From contig CAMHQC010000004.1 in the NCBI GenBank assembly GCA_946187325.1, forward strand, positions 32,884 to 96,883: 64,000 bases of DNA, read 5' to 3'. A program made the position numbers and the translations under genes. A model generated the notes under the pieces. It saw only the letters and a list, made by a program, of their open reading frames with translations. It searched no databases and had not been told where the DNA came from. Positions 53,249 through 59,090 of this stretch are shown here, in pieces. Position 1 is the first letter of the stretch. Every line of letters starts with the position of its first letter. This DNA is from an uncultured Clostridia bacterium. GTDB taxonomy: Bacteria > Bacillota > Clostridia > Oscillospirales > Acutalibacteraceae.

Positions 53249-53523
53249 GGGTAACAGAAGCAATCCGAACCACGCTTTAAACGGAGTAATTTTGACTCTT
53301 TACGGCTTGTCGAACGTCAGCAGGCGCCAGCCTGCTAACATTCTCCGCACCGCAAATCGCCTAAAATTTCAACCGTTTAAAGTCCAAAGGAGTTTTGCCG
53401 AGGCAGATTTTCGTCTAGCCGCGGCAAAAGCACAGGAAACCCTGACGGGTTTCCGAGCATTTTAACAAAGGGTAGGCGGAAATCTGTCCGACAAAACCGA
53501 GGTTCAGATTACTTCTGTTACCC
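53249..53523 (+). ncRNA. 275-bp multi-stem structured element with 23-bp terminal inverted repeats
   Basis: Ends pair with each other: 53249-53271 and 53501-53523 match at 21 of 23 positions (hand count). Inside are a 10-bp stem CTTTAAACGG (53275-53284)/CCGTTTAAAG (53373-53382), a hairpin AGCAGGC-GCCA-GCCTGCT (53319-53336), a stem TTTTGCCG (53393-53400)/CGGCAAAA (53422-53429) with an inner GGC..GCC arm, and GGAAACCC-TGAC-GGGTTTCC (53435-53454). No ORF of note. The nested, non-overlapping stems look like a folded RNA or a non-autonomous mobile element; which is unknown. It ends 41 bases before the S23 gene. Confidence 0.6.
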
Positions 53524-53564
53524 TAACCGAAGTATAACCTATTAATTGCTTTTAGGAGAGCATT

Positions 53565-53927
53565 ATGGATATAAAAAGTTATCGTGACTTAAAGGTGTGG
53601 AACAAAGCAATAGAGCTTGTAGTTGAAGTTTATGAAATATCAAAAAAATTCCCCAAAAGCGAGATTTATGCCTTGACAAGCCAGGTCAGAAGAGCTGTTG
53701 TGTCAATACCATCTAATATTGCTGAGGGTGAACAACGAAAGAATATAAAAGAATATATACATTTTTTGTCTATAGCAAAAGGTTCTAACGCTGAGGTTCA
53801 AACTCAGCTGTATATTGCTTCTAAATTAAATTATGTTAGCGAAACTGATATTAACAAAGCTATGTTTTTGTCGGATGAAATAAATAAAATGCTGACAAGT
53901 TTGATAAAGGCGCTGAGTAAGAGTTAA
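53565..53927 (+). CDS. four-helix-bundle protein, 23S rRNA-intervening-sequence (S23/IVP) family
   Basis: 120 residues with the family pattern: SYRDLKVWNKAIELVVEVY at 4-22, FPKSEIYALTSQVRRAVVSIP at 29-49, SNIAEGEQRKNIKEYIHFL at 50-68, then a fourth helix (DEINKMLTSLIKAL). Relatives are encoded in 23S rRNA intervening sequences of Leptospira and Coxiella, as free-standing genes in many genomes, and as the related Avd protein of diversity-generating retroelements; the molecular role of free-standing copies is not established. The gene is clearly more AT-rich than its neighbours and is bracketed by inverted heptamer tracts, both signs of transfer. TTAGGAG lies upstream. No reverse transcriptase is in the window. 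Confidence 0.9.
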   Translation: MDIKSYRDLKVWNKAIELVVEVYEISKKFPKSEIYALTSQVRRAVVSIPSNIAEGEQRKNIKEYIHFLSIAKGSNAEVQTQLYIASKLNYVSETDINKAMFLSDEINKMLTSLIKALSKS

Positions 53928-53929
53928 AT

Positions 53930-53983
53930 CAGGTTTTAGGTTAAAACATACTGTAACCTGTAACCTAAAACCTGTAACCTAAA
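53930..53983 (-). repeat. degenerate heptamer tract, right flank of the S23 element (inverted)
   Basis: Contains GGTTTTA, GGTTAAA and then, in reverse orientation, CTGTAAC, CTGTAAC, CTAAAAC, CTGTAAC, CTAAATA. The reversed units are the complement of the GGTTACA units at 53203-53248. It runs to within five bases of the YihY start codon. Confidence 0.85.
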
Positions 53984-53988
53984 TAATT

Positions 53989-54858
53989 ATGAAACGAAAG
54001 AATAAACTGCTCGGTAAAATAAAAAATTTTCTAAGTAAGAGCAAAGAGGATAACATCTCGGCTATCGCGGCCCAGTCGGCGTTCTTTTTAGTATTGTCGA
54101 TAGTGCCGTTTTTGATGTTCGCGTTCGCGGTACTTTCGTACTTCAATATCCCGAGAGAGTTCTACGAAACCTATATTCAGGGCGTATTCGTTGACGATTG
54201 GGGAGAGAAGCTCAGACCGATTGTCGATACCACCTACGCCAATTCTATCGGTATAGCCTTTACGACAATTATCGTCGCCTTATGGTCGGCGGGTAAGGGC
54301 TTGTACTCGATAACCGACGGCATAAACAGAATCTATAAGATAGAGTATAAAAGAGTATGGATTATTAAGCGTATCTACGCTATGGGCTATACGTTCTTAA
54401 TGTTCTTGGTTATGGTGCTGACTGTCGGACTTTTGATTGTTACCGAGTTTTTCGACAATCAACTGCGCCCGTTTATTAAAAACCTCCCTTATATTTTAGG
54501 TATTATTTATACGCTGAGGTATCTTGTAGTATTCGTCGTGCTTTTACTGCTGATAAGCTTAGCGCTAAAGCTTTATCTCAGGAATAAGGTCGAGGATAAA
54601 CGTTGGGCAAAATTCAGGCTTCAACTGCCCGGTGTATTTTTAACGGCGCTTTGCTGGTTAGGACTGTCGTATGGAATACGGATTTATGTAAAGTATTTTA
54701 ACGGCTTTTCGATTTACGGAAGCCTTACGTCCATAGCGGTTATTATGATATGGTTTTACTTTTCGATGTATATTCTGCTCTACGGAATCCAGTTTAACTA
54801 TATCAACCGCCGTGAAATCTATAATTTCAGATTCAGAAAGAAAAAAGTTGACAAATAA
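53989..54858 (+). CDS. YihY/virulence factor BrkB family membrane protein
   Basis: 289 residues with six TM helices. SAIAAQSAFFLVLSIVPFLMFAFAVLSYF at about 25-53 and WSAGKGLYSITDGINRIY near 103 are family hallmarks (formerly mis-annotated as RNase BN). Function not settled; proposed transporter or envelope protein. The bases before the ATG are purely heptamer tract (CCTAAATAATT) with no Shine-Dalgarno, so translation may be inefficient or start differently. The last codons overlap the -35 box of the ribU promoter. Confidence 0.88.
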   Translation: MKRKNKLLGKIKNFLSKSKEDNISAIAAQSAFFLVLSIVPFLMFAFAVLSYFNIPREFYETYIQGVFVDDWGEKLRPIVDTTYANSIGIAFTTIIVALWSAGKGLYSITDGINRIYKIEYKRVWIIKRIYAMGYTFLMFLVMVLTVGLLIVTEFFDNQLRPFIKNLPYILGIIYTLRYLVVFVVLLLLISLALKLYLRNKVEDKRWAKFRLQLPGVFLTALCWLGLSYGIRIYVKYFNGFSIYGSLTSIAVIMIWFYFSMYILLYGIQFNYINRREIYNFRFRKKKVDK

Positions 54859-54875
54859 AAAATTAGATATATAAT
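54848..54875 (+). promoter_or_regulatory. promoter of the FMN riboswitch-ribU unit
   Basis: TTGACA (54848-54853), 16-base spacer, TATAAT (54870-54875). The -35 hexamer is within the final Val-Asp-Lys codons of the YihY gene. Confidence 0.8.
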
Positions 54876-54886
54876 ATTATTGGAAG

Positions 54887-55006
54887 TTGTCTTCGAGGCG
54901 GGGTGAAATTCCCCACCGGCGGTAAAGCCCGCGACCGAAAGCCATAGCTTTCGCTGAGCCTGTGAGATTCAGGCGCCGACGGTAAAGTCCGGATGGAAGA
55001 AGATAC
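54887..55006 (+). ncRNA. FMN riboswitch (RFN element)
   Basis: Senses flavin mononucleotide. Conserved blocks in order: TCTTCGAGGCGGGGTGAAAT, CCCCACCGGCGGTAAAG, CCCGCGA, GAGCCTGTGAGATTCAGG, CGCCGACGGTAAAGTCCGG and ATGGAAGAAGATA, matching the RFN consensus closely. The variable arm is GAAAGCCATAGCTTTC. It precedes ribU and is followed by a terminator hairpin, so FMN binding should stop transcription. Confidence 0.97.
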
Positions 55007-55024
55007 AGTTATACTGTAATTAAG

Positions 55025-55052
55025 CCTCGTTGAATATCAACGGGGTTTTCTT
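55025..55052 (+). terminator. riboswitch-controlled terminator upstream of ribU
   Basis: CCTCGTTGA (55025-55033) pairs with TCAACGGGG (55037-55045; one G-T pair), followed by TTTTCTTT. Located between the FMN aptamer and the ribU start, as expected for transcription attenuation. Confidence 0.88.
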
Positions 55053-55105
55053 TATGTTTAACTCTACACCCAAGACAGCTCCTATAATTTTTAGGAGGTC
55101 GTATT

Positions 55106-55738
55106 ATGACTAATTCAAACACAAAATCAACTACAACCAAGCTCGTAGTAACCGCAATGCTTACCGCCGTCGCGTTTATCTTGCAGTATATCGAGGTAAG
55201 TATTCCGCTCGTTCCGTCGTTTTTAAAGCTCGATTTTTCGGATATTCCCGAGCTGATCGGCGCGTTCGCTATGGGACCTGTTTGCGGCGTAATTATCGCC
55301 GCTCTGAAAAACCTGCTCCATTTACCGTTCGGGTCATCTATGGCGATAGGCGAGCTGTCTAACTTTATCTTAGGCGCTTCGTTCGCCTTTACCGCGGGTA
55401 TTATTTATAAGTATAAAAAAGACCGCATAGGCGCGCTTCTCGGCGCCGTGGCGGGTATGGCTGTAATGGCTGTTATAAGTATTCCGTCTAACTACTTTGT
55501 CGTATATCCCGTATACGCTCAGCTTTGGGCGGGCGGAGATATGAATGTAATTATCAATATGTACAAGATGATTTTACCCGCGAGCGACACTCTTATTAAA
55601 TCGCTGCTTATTTTTAACGTGCCGTTTACGTTCGTTAAGGGATTGATTGTCGCTTTGGTGACATTTATCGTATATAAACCGCTTTCGGGCTTGATATACA
55701 AGCTGAATACGGCTTTAACAAGAAAGCGCGCGCAATAG
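55106..55738 (+). CDS. ribU: riboflavin ECF transporter S component RibU
   Basis: 210-residue membrane protein with about six TM helices that binds riboflavin for an ECF transporter. LKLDFSDIPELIGAFAMGPVCGV (about 37-59) and LKNLLHLPFGSSMAIGELSNF (65-85) are the RibU signature, and the FMN riboswitch upstream confirms the substrate class. TTAGGAGG precedes the ATG. The last five or six codons (TRKRAQ) and the stop codon are supplied by the first base pairs of the tandem repeat that begins at about 55719, so the natural C-terminus has been replaced or extended. Confidence 0.93.
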   Translation: MTNSNTKSTTTKLVVTAMLTAVAFILQYIEVSIPLVPSFLKLDFSDIPELIGAFAMGPVCGVIIAALKNLLHLPFGSSMAIGELSNFILGASFAFTAGIIYKYKKDRIGALLGAVAGMAVMAVISIPSNYFVVYPVYAQLWAGGDMNVIINMYKMILPASDTLIKSLLIFNVPFTFVKGLIVALVTFIVYKPLSGLIYKLNTALTRKRAQ

Positions 55739-55900
55739 GCGCGGCCGCTTTCGTATAGTTATCGCTCGTGCGCGCGCAGCGTGCTACTGAGCGAACAATA
55801 TAAATATTTTTTCTCTATAGGAGTTAGGCAAGATGATATTGTCCTTAACAAAGTTTTGTTTAAATTTTTATACAAGGTTTGAGTAATTTCCTATAGAGTA
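55719..55900 (+). repeat. modular structured repeat, copy C (first tandem unit)
   Basis: First of two units with an exact 180-base period. Module X (AAGAAAGCGCGCGC...GCGGCCGCTTTCG), module Y (GCTCGTGCGCGC...GCTACTGAGC), AACAATATAAATATT, and module Z (CTCTATAGGA...TCCTATAGAG, about 55813-55900). There is no central hairpin insert as in copies A and B. It overlaps the end of ribU. Confidence 0.9.
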
Positions 55901-56083
55901 AGAAAGCGCGCGCAATAGGCGCGGCCGCTTTCGTATAGTTATCGCTCGTGCGCGCGCAGCGTGCTACTGAGCGAACAATATAAATATTTTTTCTCTATAG
56001 GAGTTAGGCAAGATGATATTGTCCTTAACAAAGTTTTGTTCGAATTTTTATACAAGTTTTGAGTAATTTCCTATAGAGCAAAA
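55901..56083 (+). repeat. modular structured repeat, copy D (second tandem unit)
   Basis: Near-identical to the preceding unit; I see differences only near the end (TTTAAATTTTTATACAAGG versus TTCGAATTTTTATACAAGT, and GAGTAAG versus GAGCAAAA). It stops 10 bases before the -35 box of the folT promoter. Confidence 0.9.
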
Positions 56084-56092
56084 AAGAAATGA

Positions 56093-56121
56093 TTGACATT
56101 TCTTTAGTGTAGTAATATAAT
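56093..56121 (+). promoter_or_regulatory. promoter of the THF riboswitch-folT unit
   Basis: TTGACA (56093-56098), 17-base spacer, TATAAT (56116-56121), a consensus sigma-A promoter. Confidence 0.85.
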
Positions 56122-56130
56122 AAAACTGTT

Positions 56131-56229
56131 CACAGAGTAGAAATTTACGCGTGAAGTGCTTTTCGAACGGGGAGTTGTCGAAAAGACGAAAGTTATTAAC
56201 TGCGGTGTAAGTTTCGCATCCCACTGTTA
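56131..56229 (+). ncRNA. tetrahydrofolate (THF) riboswitch, folT class
   Basis: Conserved elements in order: AGAGTAGA, ACGCGTGAAGTG, CGGGGAGTTGTCG, GACGAAAG, TGCGGTGTAAG and TTCGCATCCCACT, closed by ACAG (56132-56135) and CTGT (56223-56226). This matches the THF riboswitch consensus (GAGUAGA...GCGUUAAGUG...GGGAUGU...UGCGGUG...GCAUCCCACU). It lies directly before folT and a terminator. Confidence 0.93.
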
Positions 56230-56242
56230 CATTAGAAGTAAG

Positions 56243-56268
56243 GCGGGCAGCTGTGCTGTCCGCTTTTT
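56243..56268 (+). terminator. riboswitch-controlled terminator upstream of folT
   Basis: GCGGGCAG (56243-56250) pairs with CTGTCCGC (56256-56263; one G-T pair), followed by TTTTT. Placed between the THF aptamer and folT. Confidence 0.85.
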
Positions 56269-56298
56269 CCTTTGTAACATCTTTTACAAGGAGAGAAA

Positions 56299-56859
56299 AT
56301 GAAAAGTAAATTTTATAATTCCGCAAAAGAATTAACTAACGTATACGGATTGGCCGCCTTAGCTATGCTGCTCGCGATAAGGGTAGTTGTCGGAATCTTC
56401 GCCAATTCGACTATGGCGCTGTTCGGAAATATGCTGAAAATCAGCATTAACTTTCTGCCGATAGCTATCGCGGCGGCTATGTTCGGGCCTGTGGGCGCGG
56501 CTTTGGTCGGAGGCTTGGGCGATATACTTTCGTTCTTTATAAATCCCGCGAGCGGCGGAGCGTACTTCCCGGGCTTTACGCTTAACGGAATACTGACAGG
56601 CTTAATTTTAGGAATATTTCTTTATAAGAATAATGTCAACATAAAAAACGTACTGATTTCCTGGACGATAAACGCCGTTTTGATAGAGGTTCTGCTGTCG
56701 GGATATTGGTTGTACTTTATCTACGGTATGGGAAGCGGTACGAGCTTCGAGGTCTATTTGTGGACAAGGATCATTAGCGAGGCGATTAAGTTTATACCGT
56801 CGGTACTGTTGATACTGGCGCTGGGAAAAGCCGCGGGAAAGATTATAAAAAATGTATAA
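56299..56859 (+). CDS. folT: folate ECF transporter S component FolT
   Basis: 186-residue membrane protein with about six TM helices that binds folates for an ECF transporter. LKISINFLPIAIAAAMFGPVGAALVGGLGDILSFFINP (about 47-84) is the FolT family core; FFPGFTLNGILTGLI-like segment follows. The THF riboswitch upstream supports the substrate. CAAGGAGAGAAA precedes the ATG. Shared ECF ATPases are not encoded here. Confidence 0.95.
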   Translation: MKSKFYNSAKELTNVYGLAALAMLLAIRVVVGIFANSTMALFGNMLKISINFLPIAIAAAMFGPVGAALVGGLGDILSFFINPASGGAYFPGFTLNGILTGLILGIFLYKNNVNIKNVLISWTINAVLIEVLLSGYWLYFIYGMGSGTSFEVYLWTRIISEAIKFIPSVLLILALGKAAGKIIKNV

Positions 56860-56885
56860 TGGATAATTAATAATGGATAATGAAT
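56856..56885 (+). repeat. degenerate heptamer tract (AATGGAT type)
   Basis: AATGGAT, AATTAAT, AATGGAT, AATGAAT in 7-base register, overlapping the folT stop codon. Confidence 0.75.
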
Positions 56886-56938
56886 GTCGGGAAGATAGTT
56901 CTGATAAAGGATAGAACTATCTTCCCGACAATATTTTT
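56886..56938 (+). terminator. terminator of folT
   Basis: A perfect 17-bp stem (56886-56902 with 56913-56929; arms begin GTCGGGAAG and end CTTCCCGAC), followed by AATATTTTTA. A second long hairpin with CGGTCGG/CCGACCG arms (about 56994-57041) lies behind it and may serve the convergent reverse-strand genes. No gene between. Confidence 0.88.
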
Positions 56939-57058
56939 ATGCAAGTTTTGCTTGCGGAGCATATATCTTCGATAATAGTAAACTATGAAATACGGTCGGA
57001 CGACAGAGGTAGTTTTAATAACTATTCTGTCTGCCGACCGAAATTTTCCATTTTCAAT

Positions 57059-57907
57059 TTATCTACACGGTTTATCTAAATCCAAATACTCGAGATCGTG
57101 CGATATAATCTGTTCCTCTTTAGGCGGGGGAGTCATATAGTCCTCGCCGAAAGCTATCGAGAGGTACTCCTTATAACCCGACATCGCCTTGAACTTTTCG
57201 CCCTCGAACTCGATTTCCGTCGTGGACTCAAAAAGCTGTTTCGGGTACTCGTTTTTCATAATCCTCGGACCCGCGCAAAGCTCGCATATATACTCGCAGT
57301 CCTCGAGCTTATACTTGGTCATACGCCTTTCGGCGAACTTCCAAATCCTCTTTCTTGTATTATAACCCCTGAAAATTCTGAGCAGAATTTTACTGCCGAG
57401 CGTCATAATTCCGCCGTGCTTTTCGGGGATAGTCTGCGCCCTGAAAAGCGAGTAAATTATACACCAGAAAAACTGAAAGTATTTTTTTATCTTGCTCGAA
57501 GGTCTCGCGTCGATGGGAAATATATCGAACGCTACGCCGTGGGGAATATGTAAATCTTTCTGATAATTTTTTACAAGCGTAGCGCTTGTGTCAACTAAAG
57601 TAGCAAAGCTGTTTCGCGTAAACGTCTCGTCGGTTTCGTTGAGCAGTACGAACCGCCCGCTGTTTTCCTCGGAGTTTAAATACTCCTTAATAAACCGCTC
57701 GTAATCGTCCCTCATCATAAACACATCGGCGTCGTCGTCCCACGGGATAAACTTACCGTACCTCAGCGAGCCGATAAGACATCCTCCGCATACGTAATAG
57801 GTTATAGAGTTTTTGTCGCAAAAATCGCGGAAATGTTTAAGTATATCGAGTTCCTTTAGCTGAAGCGCGCGAAGCTCATTATCGCTCAAATTAATAATCT
57901 CAGCCAT
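57059..57907 (-). CDS. LicD family protein (phosphocholine/nucleotidyl transferase type)
   Basis: 282 residues. LKELDILKHFRDFCDKNSITYYVCGGCLIGSLRYGKFIPWDDDADVFM (about 17-64) carries the LicD nucleotidyltransferase-fold core with GG...G...R and DDDxD acidic residues. Family members attach phosphorylcholine or similar groups to surface glycans or teichoic acids; the exact group is unknown. It starts 3 bases after the glycosyltransferase stop on the same strand, pointing to a surface polysaccharide role. Confidence 0.88.
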   Translation of the reverse strand: MAEIINLSDNELRALQLKELDILKHFRDFCDKNSITYYVCGGCLIGSLRYGKFIPWDDDADVFMMRDDYERFIKEYLNSEENSGRFVLLNETDETFTRNSFATLVDTSATLVKNYQKDLHIPHGVAFDIFPIDARPSSKIKKYFQFFWCIIYSLFRAQTIPEKHGGIMTLGSKILLRIFRGYNTRKRIWKFAERRMTKYKLEDCEYICELCAGPRIMKNEYPKQLFESTTEIEFEGEKFKAMSGYKEYLSIAFGEDYMTPPPKEEQIISHDLEYLDLDKPCR

Positions 57908-57910
57908 AGC

Positions 57911-58933
57911 TTATTCCTTTTTCTTCTGACTTCTTTTCCAAAACGGAATCTGTAGTATTCCGACTATAGTACCCACGCCGTAAGCTATGTGCATAAGCGG
58001 GAATAAAAGCGGAAGCAGGAAGTAGTGAATGTGTATATCTCTCATCGTAAAACAGCTCACCGTGTTTACGAAGTCGAACATTGAGTATAGGAGTAAAAGT
58101 ATCTCGAGTAAAAGCGGATATCCCAAACAAGCTATTACCGAACATAAGATAAGCGCGCCTACGAATAAGAACGGCACAAAGTGGTAGTACGAAAGGCACT
58201 TAGGCGATTCCGAGAGCGTAAGTCCTATCCATTTACCGTTGCCGTATTTCTGTTTTATCATACCCTTTAAATTGTTTCTCGTATGCTGATACGAGATAAT
58301 CTCGGGGTTAAAGCAGATTTTAAAGCCCGCTTTCTTGATTCTGTAGTGGATTTCGTTATCCTCGGTACGAGTGAGCTTTTCGTTAAAGAAGCCTACCTTA
58401 TCGAAAACCTCTCTCTTATAAGCGCCATGGAACAGAGAGTTTACGTAGGTTTTGCCCTGCTGGCGTCTGTAGGGAGCTATTGAGCTTCCGAACATCGAGG
58501 TCTCGACTAAGAGCAGAGTTTCCTTCCAAGGCGTCGGCTCGTCGATAATATTCGGTCTGAAACCGCCGCAGATATACTCTCCGCCCTTTAAGGTTTCGAC
58601 ATTCTTCTCGATAAAGTCGCTCGGGATAGAAGCGTGAGCGTCTATTCTTACCACAGCGTCGCCTTTGTAGTGATTTAGAACAACGTTCCAACCGCAAGGC
58701 TGGGTTTTCTTGGGATTGGAAAGCACGCTTACGTCGTAGAAATCCGCGATATTATTTTTCTTAAAGGTTTCCATAATCTTTTTAGTGTTATCGGTAGAAC
58801 AACTGTCTACAAGGATAATCTCGATTTTTTTATGGTCGTAGGACTGAGCGCATATATCTTTAAGAAGCGAGCCTATCGAGTTTTTTTCGTTATAAGCTAT
58901 CACGCCTATAGTTATAATCATACTAATTGCCAT
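57911..58933 (-). CDS. membrane-associated glycosyltransferase family 2
   Basis: GT-A fold transferase: SMIITIGVIAYNEKNSIGSLLKDI at the start, ILVDSCSTDNT near 40, VVRIDAHASI near 90 in place of the usual DxD, and RTEDNEIHYRIKKAGFKI near 195. C-terminal TM helices follow (about 240-260, 262-285, 300-325). Likely transfers a sugar to a lipid- or polymer-linked acceptor. Start is uncertain: GTG 58948, ATG 58933 or ATG 58921. None has a well-spaced ribosome site, and all lie in or beside a large inverted repeat (58925-59009). Confidence 0.85.
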   Translation of the reverse strand: MAISMIITIGVIAYNEKNSIGSLLKDICAQSYDHKKIEIILVDSCSTDNTKKIMETFKKNNIADFYDVSVLSNPKKTQPCGWNVVLNHYKGDAVVRIDAHASIPSDFIEKNVETLKGGEYICGGFRPNIIDEPTPWKETLLLVETSMFGSSIAPYRRQQGKTYVNSLFHGAYKREVFDKVGFFNEKLTRTEDNEIHYRIKKAGFKICFNPEIISYQHTRNNLKGMIKQKYGNGKWIGLTLSESPKCLSYYHFVPFLFVGALILCSVIACLGYPLLLEILLLLYSMFDFVNTVSCFTMRDIHIHYFLLPLLFPLMHIAYGVGTIVGILQIPFWKRSQKKKE

Positions 58934-59045
58934 AGCCTTTCCGCCCACAAATAGATATTAAATTCACCTTACGCTTATACCGTGGGCGGATAAGGCGTAA
59001 ATGGCAATTAAGCCATCGCTCGTTGTCCCGTAGAGACAAACTGAG
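58925..59045. repeat. inverted repeat over the glycosyltransferase start, with a Y-like hairpin
   Basis: Arms 58925-58948 and 58982-59009 pair (AATTGCCAT...CCGCCCAC with GTGGGCGG...ATGGCAATT, a few unpaired bases), loop of ~33 bases. Beside it is a hairpin GCTCGTTGTC...GACAAACTGAGC (59018-59045), which in layout (ATCGCTCGT...ACTGAGC...AACAAT-like) resembles module Y of the repeats at 55.7 kb. Probably a distant member of the same repeat family. Confidence 0.65.
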
Positions 59046-59060
59046 CGGGCAATACAGATT

Positions 59061-59090
59061 TAAATTAGTGTGAACTTTCACACTAATTTA
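59061..59090 (-). terminator. palindrome at the end of the DUF975-like gene
   Basis: TAAATTAGTGTGAA (59061-59074) and TTCACACTAATTTA (59077-59090) are perfectly complementary with a 2-base centre; the arm includes the last codons and stop of the reverse-strand gene. No clear T-run follows, so it may be an mRNA 3' stabiliser or protein site. Confidence 0.5.

Noticed and set aside
53565..53927. S23/IVP gene as the Avd component of a diversity-generating retroelement
   Set aside because: No reverse transcriptase, template repeat or variable-repeat target is present in the surrounding sequence.
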